A DNA stretch of 64,000 nt from Paraburkholderia tuberum STM678 (GCF_902833905.1 NZ_CADFGP010000031.1:1-64000); one strand, 5' to 3'; shown: positions 27,731 through 37,735, counted from the first letter of the stretch. Made by a program: numbers and translations. Notes: generated from the letters alone by a model not told the origin.

Positions 27731-29080
27731 ATGCGGATCGACCGGCGCCTCCTGACGCTCGCGTTCGGCGGCCTTTTCTGGCGGACCTTTCTGCTGATCG
27801 CGCTGTTGATCGCAGTCAGTCTCGCCGCGTGGTTCCAGAGCTTTCGCGTGATCGAGCGTGAGCCGCGCGCGCAGCGCGTGGCTCTGCAACTCGTCGCGAT
27901 CGTCAAGCTCACGCGTACCGCACTCCTCTATTCCGATCCCGACCTGCGGCGCGCGCTGCTGCAGGATCTGGAGAGCAACGAAGGGGTGCGCGTGTACCCG
28001 CGCGAAGCCACCGACAAATACAAACTCCAGCCCGACGAATCGTTGAATCGCCTGATCGAGCACGACATCCGCGGCCGTCTCGGCGACGACACCATAATCG
28101 CGCAGAGCGTCAACGATATCAACGGCGTATGGATCAGCTTCAAGATCGACGACGACGATTACTGGGTCGCGCTCGACCGCGATCAGCTCGACAACGCCAC
28201 CGGCCTGCAATGGGCCGGCTGGGGCGTGTTCGCGCTCGCGCTGTCGCTGTTCGGCGCGGCGTTCATCACGAGTCTGGTGAACCGGCCGTTCGCGCGTCTG
28301 GCGATGGCCGCGCGCCGGGTCGGCTCGGGGCAATCGCCCGAGCCGCTGCCCGAGCGCGGCATGGGTGTGGCCGCCGAAACCAATCGAAGCTTCAACCAGA
28401 TGGTGCGCGACCTCGAACAGCTCGAGGCGGACCGCGCGCTGATGCTCGCGGGCATCTCCCACGATCTGCGCACGCCGCTCGCACGGCTGCGGCTCGAGAC
28501 CGAAATGAGCCCGTCCGATCAGGCCACCAAGGACGCGATGGTCGACGACATCGAGCAAATGGACATGATCATCGGCCGCTTCCTCGACTACGCGCGTCCC
28601 GTTCAGCGTGTGCCGGAACCGGTGGACCTCTCGGTGATCGCGAGCGAACTCGCCGCACGCATGCAAAGCGAGGACAGCATGCGGCTGATCACGCGGCTCG
28701 CTCCGTCGGCGGTGATCGAGGCCGATGAAACCGACATGCGTCGCGTGGTCGGCAATCTGCTCGAGAACGCGCGCAAATATGGCCTCAGCGACGGCGACGG
28801 TGTGCCGCGCGTCATTCTCGAAACGCGCGTGTCGCACTCGCGCGTCGAACTCTCGGTGGTCGACGAAGGCCCCGGCATTCCCGAAGACCAGCTCGCGCTC
28901 GTCACGCGGCCGTTCTATCGTGTGAATTCGGCGCGCACCCAGGCCAACGGCACGGGCCTCGGCATGGCGATCGTGCAGCGGCTCGTCGCCCGTTATCGCG
29001 GCGCGCTGCGGCTGCGCAACCGCTCGCCCGGACCCGGGCTTGAAGTGACGATCGAGTTTCCGCTCGCGAAAAGCGCGTGA
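27731..29080 (+). CDS. envZ: Osmosensing-type sensor histidine kinase EnvZ
   Basis: A 449-residue inner-membrane kinase with TM1 (about 16-35), a short periplasmic domain, TM2 (about 161-183), HAMP, phospho-acceptor His244 in GISHDLRTPLARLRLE, N-box NLLENARKY, and G-boxes DEGPGIP and GTGLGMAIV. It is paired with ompR and the two are probably one transcript. The periplasmic region is of the short EnvZ type, and the ligand or stimulus cannot be read from it. Confidence 0.94.
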   Translation: MRIDRRLLTLAFGGLFWRTFLLIALLIAVSLAAWFQSFRVIEREPRAQRVALQLVAIVKLTRTALLYSDPDLRRALLQDLESNEGVRVYPREATDKYKLQPDESLNRLIEHDIRGRLGDDTIIAQSVNDINGVWISFKIDDDDYWVALDRDQLDNATGLQWAGWGVFALALSLFGAAFITSLVNRPFARLAMAARRVGSGQSPEPLPERGMGVAAETNRSFNQMVRDLEQLEADRALMLAGISHDLRTPLARLRLETEMSPSDQATKDAMVDDIEQMDMIIGRFLDYARPVQRVPEPVDLSVIASELAARMQSEDSMRLITRLAPSAVIEADETDMRRVVGNLLENARKYGLSDGDGVPRVILETRVSHSRVELSVVDEGPGIPEDQLALVTRPFYRVNSARTQANGTGLGMAIVQRLVARYRGALRLRNRSPGPGLEVTIEFPLAKSA

Positions 29081-29156
29081 GCCGACGACGCGCGGCACCG
29101 CGCGCCGTCGCCATTCGAAACACGCCGCTTGTTGCGACTTCCGAAGGAGCCTTTGC

Positions 29157-29705
29157 ATGAAAACCGTTGGCGATAAACTCGAAGCGTTCACCGTCATTGC
29201 CGCCAAGCCGGGCTTCAACCATCACGAAGAACACGGCGTCTCGGCGTTCGAATACATCACCGAGCAGTCGTTTCCAGGCAAATGGAAAATCATTTACTTC
29301 TATCCGAAGGATTTTTCGTTGGTCTGCCCGACGGAAATCGTCGAATTCAGCAAGCTCGTCAAGGAGTTCGAGGACCGCGAGGCCGTGCTGCTCGGCGGCA
29401 GCGTCGACAATGAATATGTGAAGCTCGCATGGCGCCGCGAGTACAAGGAACTCGACAGGCTCAACCACTACTCGTTCGGCGACGTGAAAGGCGAGCTGAT
29501 CGACCAGCTCGGCGTGCGCGACAAGGAAGCGGGCGTCGCGCTGCGCGCGACCTATATCGTCGATCCGGACAACACGATCCAGCACGTGTCGGTCAACAAT
29601 CTGTACGTGGGCCGTAATCCCGAAGAAGTGCTGCGCATCCTCGACGGCCTGCAAACGGACGAGCTGTGTCCGAGCAATCGGACGATTGGCGGCGCGACGC
29701 TGTAA
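29157..29705 (+). CDS. ahpC: Alkyl hydroperoxide reductase AhpC (peroxiredoxin)
   Basis: A 182-residue 2-Cys peroxiredoxin that reduces H2O2, organic peroxides and peroxynitrite. Peroxidatic Cys57 lies in PKDFSLVCPTE (Ser replaces the more common Thr, an accepted variant) and the resolving Cys171 in DELCPSN. The sequence resembles AhpC proteins that work with AhpD, but no ahpD or ahpF is in the window. An AAGGAG ribosome-binding site precedes the ATG. It stands alone between envZ and ispF. Confidence 0.95.
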   Translation: MKTVGDKLEAFTVIAAKPGFNHHEEHGVSAFEYITEQSFPGKWKIIYFYPKDFSLVCPTEIVEFSKLVKEFEDREAVLLGGSVDNEYVKLAWRREYKELDRLNHYSFGDVKGELIDQLGVRDKEAGVALRATYIVDPDNTIQHVSVNNLYVGRNPEEVLRILDGLQTDELCPSNRTIGGATL

Positions 29706-29739
29706 GCGGCACCGCCCGTCACCCAAACAAAAATCCCGT

Positions 29740-30219
29740 TCAGCTCCTGACCAACAACACCACGGCCTGCGCCTCGATGCCCTCGCCGCGGCCGAGATAA
29801 CCGAGCTTCTCGTTCGTCTTCGCCTTGACGTTCACGCGCTCGATCGGCAGACCGAGGTCCGCCGCGATATTGGCGCGCATCCCTTCGATATGCGGTGCGA
29901 GCTTCGGCGCCTGCGCGATCACGCTGCTGTCGACGTTGCCGATCGCAAAGCCGGCCGCCTTCACGCGCGCCACGCACTCGCGCAGCAGCACGCGGCTGTC
30001 GGCGCCGGCGAACTTCGCGTCGGTATCGGAGAAGTGGCGGCCGATATCGCCCAACGCGGCCGCGCCAAACAGCGCGTCGGTGATCGCGTGCAGCAGCACA
30101 TCCGCGTCCGAGTGACCGAGCAGCCCGCGCTCGTAGGGAATCGTTACGCCGCCGATGATCAACGCGCGTCCCGGCACCAGCGCATGCACGTCGTAGCCCT
30201 GCCCAATTCTGAAATCCAT
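29740..30219 (-). CDS. ispF: 2-C-methyl-D-erythritol 2,4-cyclodiphosphate synthase
   Basis: A 159-residue enzyme of the MEP isoprenoid pathway that forms MEcPP from CDP-ME2P in the cytosol. The zinc ligands Asp10, His12 (GYDVH) and His44 (HSDADVLLH) are intact, as is the C-terminal TTNE-like region KTNEKLG. It lies downstream of ispD in the same orientation (82 bp apart), the usual pairing. The start at 30219 (MDFRIGQG) is the family start; an in-frame ATG lies 9 bp upstream. Confidence 0.97.
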   Translation of the reverse strand: MDFRIGQGYDVHALVPGRALIIGGVTIPYERGLLGHSDADVLLHAITDALFGAAALGDIGRHFSDTDAKFAGADSRVLLRECVARVKAAGFAIGNVDSSVIAQAPKLAPHIEGMRANIAADLGLPIERVNVKAKTNEKLGYLGRGEGIEAQAVVLLVRS

Positions 30220-30301
30220 GTGCGTCACGTCCTCAAGTGCTGAAGCTTTTAAAGCTTCTTTAAAGCCTTTCTAAATCTTGCCAATGTGCCCAGGCGCGGT
30301 T

Positions 30302-31015
30302 TCACGAACCGGCGGGGCGGCTCAGAATCGCCTCGGCCAGATCGAAATCTTCCGGATACGTGACCTTGAAGTTCCGCAGGCTGCCTTGCACGAGCTTCGG
30401 CGCGTGGCCCGACCATTCGATCGCGCTCGCCTCGTCGGTCAGATCGTGGCCGTCGGCCTGGGCGCGCAGGATCGCCTCGCGCAGCATGCCGATGCGGAAC
30501 ATCTGGGGCGTCTGCGCCTGCCACAAGCCGTCACGCGATTCGGTTTGGGCGATGCGGCCATCGGCCGACGCGCGGTCGATACGCTTCAAGGTATCGGCGA
30601 CCGGCAACGCCATGATGCCGCCGACCGCATCCTCCTTGAGCGAACCGACCAGCGTACGGATCAGCGCCGCCGTGATGCCCGGCCGCGCCGCGTCGTGCAC
30701 GAGCACCCAGTCGGCGTCGTGGGCGCCGAACTCGGCGAGCGCGTGCAGACCGTTGAGCACCGACGCCTGGCGCGACGCGCCGCCCACGCGACGCACCGCG
30801 AAGCGCAGATTGCCGAAGCGGCGGGCGTCGAAGTGCTGATCGTCGGGCGCGATGACGACGAGCGTCTGCGTGAATTCGCTGCACGCGTCGAACGCGGCGA
30901 GCGAGTAATGCAGCATGTCGCGGCCGGCGACAGTGCGGTATTGCTTGGGCATCGCGGCGCCGGAACGGCTGCCGGTGCCTGCGCACGGGATCAGGGCAAA
31001 GAGACGGGAAGTCAC
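30302..31015 (-). CDS. ispD: 2-C-methyl-D-erythritol 4-phosphate cytidylyltransferase
   Basis: A 237-residue MEP-pathway enzyme that transfers CMP to MEP. The CTP-binding loop PCAGTGSRSG is at residues 11-20, with MPKQY just after, and VHDAARPG carries the metal-binding Asp. The GTG start at 31015 is preferred because the frame upstream (to 31219) adds nothing recognisable. It is divergent from mfd, with 121 bp between the starts. Confidence 0.96.
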   Translation of the reverse strand: MTSRLFALIPCAGTGSRSGAAMPKQYRTVAGRDMLHYSLAAFDACSEFTQTLVVIAPDDQHFDARRFGNLRFAVRRVGGASRQASVLNGLHALAEFGAHDADWVLVHDAARPGITAALIRTLVGSLKEDAVGGIMALPVADTLKRIDRASADGRIAQTESRDGLWQAQTPQMFRIGMLREAILRAQADGHDLTDEASAIEWSGHAPKLVQGSLRNFKVTYPEDFDLAEAILSRPAGS

Positions 31016-31054
31016 GAGTGCGGATGCCGCCAGGTCAAAGTAAAGGACGGATTT

Positions 31055-31060
31055 TATAAT
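31055..31060. promoter_or_regulatory. Shared AT-rich -10-like element between ispD and mfd
   Basis: TATAAT on the plus strand (31055-31060) lies in the nearly palindromic TTTTATAATAGG; the minus strand reads TATTAT/TATAAA at the same place. Either mfd or ispD, or both, could use it. Neither side has a good -35 box. Confidence 0.4.
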
Positions 31061-31136
31061 AGGTCCTTCGCATCCACGCCCGTACACGCGTAAACTTGGC
31101 CGTCGCGTGAGCCCCGAGCCGCCCTTTTTCTCCTTT

Positions 31137-34100
31137 ATGCCAGACATCGCCGCATCCTCGCAGTCCTCCCCGCCCGTCGCGCTCGTCAAGGCCGGCCAGC
31201 GTTTCGCCTTCGACGGCACGCGCGGTTCGTCCGACGCGCTGCTGATCGCCCGCTACCATCTCGCGTATCGCGAGAAGATGCCGCTGCTTGCGGTGGTCTG
31301 CGAAAACGCGCTCGACGCGCAGCGGCTGTCGCAGGAAATCGGCTTCTTCGCGCCCGACGCGCGCGTGCGCCTCCTGCCCGACTGGGAGACGCTGCCTTAC
31401 GACACGTTTTCGCCGCACCAGGACCTCGTCTCCGAGCGTCTCGCGACGCTGCACGACCTCGGCGAAGGCCGTTGCGACATCCTGCTCGTGCCGGCCACGA
31501 CGGCCTTGTACCGGATGCCGCCTGCATCGTTTCTGGCCGCCTACACGTTCTCGTTCTCGCAAGGCGAACGGCTCGACGAAGCGAAGCTGAAGGCGCAGCT
31601 GACGCTCGCCGGCTACGAGCACGTGAGCCAGGTGGTGCGTCCCGGCGAATATTGCGTGCGCGGCTCGCTGCTCGATCTGTTTCCGATGGGCTCGCCGCTG
31701 CCCTACCGGATCGACCTGTTCGACGACCAGGTCGACTCGATCCGCGCGTTCGACCCCGACACGCAGCGCAGCCTCTATCCGGTCAAGGACGTGCGCCTGC
31801 TGCCGGGCCGCGAATTCCCGTTCGACGAGGCCGCGCGCACCGCATTCCGCAGCCGCTGGCGCGAGACTTTCGAGGGCGATCCGAGCCGCGCGTCGATCTA
31901 TAAGGACATCGGCAACGGCGTGCCGTCGGCGGGTATCGAATACTATCTGCCGCTGTTCTTCGAGGAGACGGCCACCCTCTTCCATTACCTGCCCGACGGT
32001 TCGCAACTCGCGTTCGTCGGCGATCTGGACGCGGCGATCCGGCGCTTCACCAACGACACGAAGCAGCGCTTCAATTTCCTGTCGCACGACCGCGACCGGC
32101 CGATTCTCGAACCGCACAAGCTGTTCCTGTCGGACGAGGATTTCTTCACGTTCGCGAAACCGTTCGCACGGCTCGTGCTGCCCACCAACGGCGACGGCGC
32201 CTGGTCGATCGCGCTGCCGAACCTCGCGATCGATCGTCACGCCGACGATCCCGTCTCGGCGCTGCGCGCGTATCTGAGCGCGACGCCGAACCGGGTGCTG
32301 TTCGCCGCCGAATCGGCGGGCCGCCGCGAGACGCTGCTGCAACTGCTCGCCGACAACCAGCTGAAGCCCACCTCGGCCGACAGCTTCGCCGACTGGCTCA
32401 AGAGCGACGCGCGTTTCTCGCTCGGCGTCGCGCCGCTCGCGAACGGCTTCGCGCTGCCGGGCGACGGCATCGCGATCATCACCGAAACCGAGCTGTACGG
32501 GCCGCTCGCGCGCCGCGCGGGACGCCGCCGCCAGGAACAGGCGAGCAACGTCGATTCGATGGTGCGCGATCTGTCCGAGCTGAAGCTCGGCGACCCGGTC
32601 GTGCATTCGCAGCACGGTATCGGCCGCTACATGGGTCTCGTGACGATGGATCTCGGCGAAGGCGAGACCGAGTTCCTGCACCTCGAATACGCGGGCGACA
32701 GCAAGCTCTACGTGCCGGTCGCGCAATTGCACGTGATCTCGCGCTATAGCGGCGCCGATCCGGAAAGCGCGCCGCTGCATTCGCTCGGCTCGGGCCAGTG
32801 GGAAAAGGCCAAGCGCAAGGCCGCGCAGCAGATCCGCGACACCGCCGCCGAGCTGCTCAACCTGTACGCCCGCCGTGCCGCCCGCGAGGGCCACGCGTTC
32901 GCGCTCGAACCGAAGGACTACGTGAAGTTCGCCGAGAGCTTCGGTTTCGAGGAAACGCCGGACCAGGCCGCCGCGATCGCGGCCGTGATCGGCGACATGA
33001 CGAGCGGCAAACCGATGGACCGGCTCGTGTGCGGCGACGTCGGCTTCGGCAAGACCGAGGTCGCATTGCGCGCGGCGTTCATCGCGGTGATGGGCGGCAA
33101 GCAGGTCGCGCTGTTGGCGCCGACCACGCTGCTCGCCGAACAGCACACGCAAACCTTCAGCGACCGCTTCTCCGACTGGCCGGTGCGCATCGCCGAGCTA
33201 TCGCGCTTCAAGTCGACCAAGGAAGTGAACGCGGCGATCCGGCAGATCAACGAAGGCTCGGTCGACATCGTAATCGGCACGCACAAGCTGCTGTCGTCCG
33301 ATGTGCAGTTCAAGCGGCTCGGACTCGTGATCATCGACGAGGAGCATCGCTTCGGCGTGCGTCAGAAGGAGGCGCTGAAAGCGCTGCGCGCGGAAGTCGA
33401 CGTACTGACGCTGACCGCGACGCCGATTCCCCGTACGCTCGGCATGGCGCTCGAAGGCCTGCGCGATTTCTCGGTGATCGCAACGGCGCCGCAAAAACGC
33501 CTCGCGATCAAGACCTTCGTGCGGCGCGAGGAAGACAGCGTGATTCGCGAAGCAATGCTGCGCGAGTTGAAGCGCGGCGGCCAGGTCTACTTCCTGCACA
33601 ACGAAGTCGAGACGATCCAGAATCGCCGGCAGATGCTCGAAGAGCTGGTGCCCGAAGCGCGCATCGCGGTCGCGCATGGACAGATGCACGAGCGGGAACT
33701 GGAGCGGGTGATGCGCGACTTCGTCGCGCAACGCGCGAACGTGCTGCTGTGCACGACGATCATCGAAACCGGCATCGACGTGCCGAGCGCGAACACGATC
33801 CTGATCCACCGCTCCGACAAGTTCGGCCTCGCGCAATTGCATCAGCTGCGTGGCCGCGTCGGCCGCTCGCATCACCAGGCGTACTCGTATCTGCTCGTGC
33901 ACGATCCGCAGGGGCTCACCAAGCAGGCGCAACGGCGGCTCGAAGCGATCCAGCAGATGGAGGAACTCGGCTCGGGCTTTTATCTCGCGATGCACGACCT
34001 CGAAATTCGCGGCACCGGCGAGGTGCTCGGTGACAAGCAGTCGGGCGAGATTCACGAGATCGGCTTCCAGCTTTATACCGACATGCTCAACGACGCAGTG

Positions 34101-34616
34101 AGGGCGCTCAAGAACGGCAAGGAGCCAGACCTCACCGCGCCGCTCGCCGCGACCACCGAGATCAACCTGCATTCGCCGGCGATCCTGCCGTCGGACTATT
34201 GCGGCGACGTGCAGGAACGGCTGTCGCTGTACAAGCGCCTCGCGAACTGCGAACACAACGATTCGATCGACGGCATCCAGGAAGAGCTGATCGACCGCTT
34301 CGGCAAGCTGCCGCCGCAGGCGCATGCGCTGGTGGAGACGCATCGACTGCGGCTCGCCGCGAAGCCGCTCGGCATTTCGAAGATCGATGCCGGTGAAGCG
34401 GTGATCGGCCTGCAGTTCATCCCCAATCCGCCCGTCGACGCGATGCGGATCATCGAGATGGTGCAGAAGCACAAGCACATCAAGCTCGCGGGTCAGGACA
34501 AGCTGCGTATCGAAACGCGCAGCCCGGATCTCGCGGTGCGCGTCGCGACCGTCAAGGAGACCTTGCGCGCGCTCGGTTCGCCGAGCCGCGGCACGGCGGC
34601 GGCGCCGGCTCGCTGA
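31137..34616 (+). CDS. mfd: Transcription-repair coupling factor Mfd
   Basis: A 1159-residue SF2 translocase that removes stalled RNA polymerase and recruits UvrA. Domains in order: UvrB-like N-terminal module (with GLGEGRCDILLVPATTAL-type residues), an RNA-polymerase-interacting domain near 490-560 (KLGDPVVHSQHGIGRY), motor domains with Walker A GDVGFGKT (633-640) and DEEH box (734-737), the TRG/motif VI region QLRGRVGRSHHQAYSYL, and the C-terminal regulatory domain. Length is normal. The start at 31137 (MPDIAAS) is the family-like start; an in-frame ATG at 31107 is possible. Confidence 0.97.
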   Translation: MPDIAASSQSSPPVALVKAGQRFAFDGTRGSSDALLIARYHLAYREKMPLLAVVCENALDAQRLSQEIGFFAPDARVRLLPDWETLPYDTFSPHQDLVSERLATLHDLGEGRCDILLVPATTALYRMPPASFLAAYTFSFSQGERLDEAKLKAQLTLAGYEHVSQVVRPGEYCVRGSLLDLFPMGSPLPYRIDLFDDQVDSIRAFDPDTQRSLYPVKDVRLLPGREFPFDEAARTAFRSRWRETFEGDPSRASIYKDIGNGVPSAGIEYYLPLFFEETATLFHYLPDGSQLAFVGDLDAAIRRFTNDTKQRFNFLSHDRDRPILEPHKLFLSDEDFFTFAKPFARLVLPTNGDGAWSIALPNLAIDRHADDPVSALRAYLSATPNRVLFAAESAGRRETLLQLLADNQLKPTSADSFADWLKSDARFSLGVAPLANGFALPGDGIAIITETELYGPLARRAGRRRQEQASNVDSMVRDLSELKLGDPVVHSQHGIGRYMGLVTMDLGEGETEFLHLEYAGDSKLYVPVAQLHVISRYSGADPESAPLHSLGSGQWEKAKRKAAQQIRDTAAELLNLYARRAAREGHAFALEPKDYVKFAESFGFEETPDQAAAIAAVIGDMTSGKPMDRLVCGDVGFGKTEVALRAAFIAVMGGKQVALLAPTTLLAEQHTQTFSDRFSDWPVRIAELSRFKSTKEVNAAIRQINEGSVDIVIGTHKLLSSDVQFKRLGLVIIDEEHRFGVRQKEALKALRAEVDVLTLTATPIPRTLGMALEGLRDFSVIATAPQKRLAIKTFVRREEDSVIREAMLRELKRGGQVYFLHNEVETIQNRRQMLEELVPEARIAVAHGQMHERELERVMRDFVAQRANVLLCTTIIETGIDVPSANTILIHRSDKFGLAQLHQLRGRVGRSHHQAYSYLLVHDPQGLTKQAQRRLEAIQQMEELGSGFYLAMHDLEIRGTGEVLGDKQSGEIHEIGFQLYTDMLNDAVRALKNGKEPDLTAPLAATTEINLHSPAILPSDYCGDVQERLSLYKRLANCEHNDSIDGIQEELIDRFGKLPPQAHALVETHRLRLAAKPLGISKIDAGEAVIGLQFIPNPPVDAMRIIEMVQKHKHIKLAGQDKLRIETRSPDLAVRVATVKETLRALGSPSRGTAAAPAR

Positions 34617-34656
34617 GCGCGGCACGCTGTGCGCACAGGCTCGTGAAAACCGCAGA

Positions 34657-34683
34657 AAACGGGGGGACGTCCCCCGTTTTTTT
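34657..34683 (+). terminator. Rho-independent terminator after mfd
   Basis: A perfect stem AAAACGGGGG/CCCCCGTTTT with a short GACGT turn is followed by a T-run, 41 bp beyond the mfd stop. Confidence 0.88.
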
Positions 34684-34787
34684 GCATCGATGCTGCGCTG
34701 CGCCAACGCGAGCCCGGCTTTTTGGACATCCTGACGAAAATGCAATTTGGGATATGATCGATAGACACAAAACGCTGGAGTCATGTC

Positions 34788-36020
34788 ATGTCTCACGTCG
34801 CTGAAACAGCGCAATCGTTGCAGTCGTCCGCCTCCTCCGCGTCCCCCGCTTCTCCGATATCTCTGCCCTGGGTCACCCGTCTCGTGTCGATGGACACGGT
34901 GAGCCGCAATCCAAACCTCGGCCTGATCGAAACCGTGCGCGACGAACTGCGCGCGGTCGGTATCGACGCGACGCTGACGCACGGCAAGGGCGGCAAATGG
35001 GCGAACCTGTTCGCGACCATTCCCGCGCACGACGGCGAAACGAACGGCGGCGTCGTGCTGTCGGGCCACACCGACGTCGTGCCGGTGGACGGCCAGCAAT
35101 GGGACAGCGATCCGTTCAAGCCGGAGATTCGCGGTGACAAGCTCTATGGCCGCGGCACCTGCGACATGAAGGGCTTCATCGGCGCGGCGCTCGCGCTCGT
35201 GCCGGACATGCAGCGCACGAAGCTCGCGAAGCCGATCCACCTCGCGCTGTCGTTCGACGAGGAAGTGGGCTGCGTGGGCGCGCCGCTTCTGATCGCCGAT
35301 CTGATGAAGCGCGGCGTGAAGCCGGACGGCTGCATCGTCGGCGAGCCGACCAGCATGCGCCCGATCATCGCGCACAAGGGCATCAACGCGTATCAGTGCT
35401 GCGTACGCGGCCAGGCCGCGCATTCGTCGCTGACGCCGAAGGGCTTGAACGCGATCGAGTACGCGGCTCGCCTGATCTGCTACATCCGCGACATGGCCGA
35501 CCAGTTCCGCGCGCAAGGCCCCTTCGACGAACTGTACGACGTGCCGTTCAGCACCGCGCAGACCAGCACGATCACGGGCGGCAACGCAATCAACACGGTG
35601 CCGGCCGAATGCCAGTTCCAGTTCGAGTTCCGCAACCTGCCGACGCTCGATCCCGAGCAGATCTTCGCGCGCATCGACAGCTACGCGCGCGAAACGCTGC
35701 TGCCGAAAATGCTGCGCGAGCACCCCTCGGCCGCGATCGAGATCACGAAGATCGCCGCGGCGCCCGGACTCGATTCGTCCGAACAGGCCGCGATCACGCA
35801 GCTCGTCCGCGCGCTGACGGCCGACCAGGACAAGCGCAAGGTCGCATACGGCACCGAGGCCGGGCTGTTTTCGAACGCGGGGATTCCGAGCATCGTCTGC
35901 GGCCCCGGCGACATCCAGCAGGCGCATAAGGCGAACGAATTCGTCGAGCTCGCGCAGCTCGTCGCGTGCGAGCGCTTCTTGCGCAAGTTCATCCACAGCA
36001 TGTCGGTCGAGGCCGCTTAG
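34788..36020 (+). CDS. argE: Acetylornithine deacetylase (M20 family)
   Basis: A 410-residue zinc amidohydrolase. It hydrolyses N-acetylornithine in arginine synthesis. Metal-binding residues are visible: His in LSGHTDVVPVDG, Asp in GRGTCDMKGF, and the Glu pair in FDEEVGC. The dimerisation domain follows in the middle. It is preceded by a TATGAT (34753-34758) that could be its -10 box. It lies between the mfd terminator and a threonine dehydratase-like gene. Succinyl-diaminopimelate desuccinylase is the alternative family member; the GRGTCDMKGF pattern favours ArgE. Confidence 0.92.
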   Translation: MSHVAETAQSLQSSASSASPASPISLPWVTRLVSMDTVSRNPNLGLIETVRDELRAVGIDATLTHGKGGKWANLFATIPAHDGETNGGVVLSGHTDVVPVDGQQWDSDPFKPEIRGDKLYGRGTCDMKGFIGAALALVPDMQRTKLAKPIHLALSFDEEVGCVGAPLLIADLMKRGVKPDGCIVGEPTSMRPIIAHKGINAYQCCVRGQAAHSSLTPKGLNAIEYAARLICYIRDMADQFRAQGPFDELYDVPFSTAQTSTITGGNAINTVPAECQFQFEFRNLPTLDPEQIFARIDSYARETLLPKMLREHPSAAIEITKIAAAPGLDSSEQAAITQLVRALTADQDKRKVAYGTEAGLFSNAGIPSIVCGPGDIQQAHKANEFVELAQLVACERFLRKFIHSMSVEAA

Positions 36021-36109
36021 CCCGTTTCGTTGCAGCGGCGCGCAGCCGCAGTGAACCTGCGCGCCGAGCCACGGGCCTCAGCGACATCGACGACTCCGGA
36101 GCGACCGCC

Positions 36110-37144
36110 ATGTCCAGCGCCATGCCGCAGCACACGGATCACACGATCGACGGTGAGCCGATCCCTACGCTCGACGACATCGCCGCGCAGCACTTCGCGT
36201 TGACGCCCTGGGTCGCGCGCACGCCGGTGTTCGACCGGCTCGACTTCTCATCGCTGCGCGGCACCGTCGTCAATTTCAAGTTCGAGCTGCTGCAGGCGGG
36301 CGGCAGCTTCAAGGCGCGCGGCGCCTTCACGAACCTGCTCGCGCTCGACGACGCGCAAAAGAGCGCGGGTGTCACCTGCGTGTCGGGCGGCAATCACGCG
36401 GTGGCGGTCGCCTATGCGGCGATGCGCCTCGGCGTCAGCGCCAAGGTCGTGCTGTTCAGCGCGGCGAATCCGGCCCGCGTCGCGTTGTGCCGCGAGTACG
36501 GCGCCGACATCGTCTATGCGGAAGATCTCGCCGAAGCGTTCGAACTGGTGCGCCGCGTCGAGGCCGAGGAAGGCCGCTATTTCGTGCATCCGTTCAACGG
36601 CTATCGCACGGTGCTCGGCTCGGCGACGCTCGGCTACGAATGGGCCACGCAAACGCCTGACCTCGAAGCGGTGATCGTGCCGATCGGCGGCGGCGGACTC
36701 GCGGCCGGGGTCTCCACCGCGCTGCGGCTCGCGAATCCGAACGTGCACGTGTACGGCGTCGAACCCGAAGGCTCGGACGTGATGAGTAAGAGTTTTGCCG
36801 CCAACCATACGGTCAGAATGGGCCACATGCACAGCATCGCCGATTCGCTGATGTCGCCGCATACCGAGCAATACAGCTACGAACTGTGCCGCCGCCATGT
36901 CGATCGGATCGTCACCGTGTCCGACGACCAGTTGCGCGAGGCGATGCTGATCCTGTTCAATCAGCTGAAGCTCGCGGTCGAGCCGGCTTGCGCGGCCGCC
37001 ACGGCCGGATTGCTCGGACCGCTGCGCGAACAGTTGCAGGGCAAACGCGTGGGCGTGCTGCTGTGCGGTGCCAATATCGACCCGGTCAGTTTTGCCGCGC
37101 ATCTGGAGCGCGCGCGCCATAGCGAGTCACAGTTTCCTCATTAG
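36110..37144 (+). CDS. PLP-dependent threonine/serine dehydratase-like enzyme
   Basis: A 344-residue fold-type II PLP enzyme. The PLP lysine is Lys68 in GGSFKARGA, the phosphate loop is IGGGGLAAG, and CVSGGNHAVAVAYAA matches the serine/threonine dehydratase signature. It lacks the C-terminal ACT-like regulatory domain of biosynthetic IlvA and so is of the catabolic/short type. It should deaminate L-threonine or L-serine, or act as a racemase or dehydratase of a related hydroxy amino acid. It follows argE by 89 bp and may be co-transcribed. Confidence 0.87.
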   Translation: MSSAMPQHTDHTIDGEPIPTLDDIAAQHFALTPWVARTPVFDRLDFSSLRGTVVNFKFELLQAGGSFKARGAFTNLLALDDAQKSAGVTCVSGGNHAVAVAYAAMRLGVSAKVVLFSAANPARVALCREYGADIVYAEDLAEAFELVRRVEAEEGRYFVHPFNGYRTVLGSATLGYEWATQTPDLEAVIVPIGGGGLAAGVSTALRLANPNVHVYGVEPEGSDVMSKSFAANHTVRMGHMHSIADSLMSPHTEQYSYELCRRHVDRIVTVSDDQLREAMLILFNQLKLAVEPACAAATAGLLGPLREQLQGKRVGVLLCGANIDPVSFAAHLERARHSESQFPH

Positions 37145-37243
37145 CGACGCGCAGCAGATGCGCTTGTTGCCTTGCGGCTAAAGCACTAGCCTATCCGCTT
37201 CAGGTTGGTATGATTCGGCTATTCACATCAGGGAGGTGTAGGC

Positions 37244-37690
37244 ATGAGCATGATCCAGGAATTTAAAGAATTTGCCCTCAAAGGCAACGTGATGGATCTG
37301 GCGGTCGGTGTGATTATCGGCGGCGCGTTTTCCACCATTGTCAATTCCGTGGTTAAAGACCTGATCATGCCGGTTGTCGGGGTCGCTACCGGCGGCCTCG
37401 ATTTCTCCAATCTGTTCGTTCGCCTGGGCCATATTCCGGCCACTTACAAAGGCAACCCCGAATCGTATAAAGACCTGCAGACAGGTGGCGTGGCGGTGTT
37501 CGGTTACGGTTCATTCATTACCGCGACGATCAACTTCATCATTCTCGCGTTCATCATCTTTCTGATGGTCAAATTCATCAACAAACTGCGCAAGGAGCCG
37601 CAAGCCGCGCCGGCGGAGCCGCCGCCGCCGCCGGAAGACGTGCTGCTGCTGCGCGAGATCCGCGATTCGCTGAACAACCAGCAGCGTTAA
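37244..37690 (+). CDS. mscL: Large-conductance mechanosensitive channel
   Basis: A 148-residue inner-membrane pentamer that opens under extreme tension to release solutes after osmotic downshock. The amphipathic N-terminal helix MIQEFKEFALKGNV, TM1 (about 16-45, with the conserved VIIGGAFSTIV) and TM2 (about 82-105) are clear, as is the charged C-terminal helix LLREIRDSL. A GGGAGG ribosome-binding site precedes the ATG and a strong terminator follows. Confidence 0.97.
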   Translation: MSMIQEFKEFALKGNVMDLAVGVIIGGAFSTIVNSVVKDLIMPVVGVATGGLDFSNLFVRLGHIPATYKGNPESYKDLQTGGVAVFGYGSFITATINFIILAFIIFLMVKFINKLRKEPQAAPAEPPPPPEDVLLLREIRDSLNNQQR

Positions 37691-37735
37691 TCGTCGAATC
37701 AAGCTCGGGTTGGACGGCCTGAGCCAGTGAAATCA

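Noticed and set aside
31035..33152. A 705-codon minus-strand frame opposite mfd
   Set aside because: Mirror of mfd, with Arg/Glu-rich shadow composition; it also runs into the ispD-mfd promoter region.
33198..35996. A 932-codon minus-strand frame opposite mfd and argE
   Set aside because: It spans two clear plus-strand genes plus a terminator; shadow composition.
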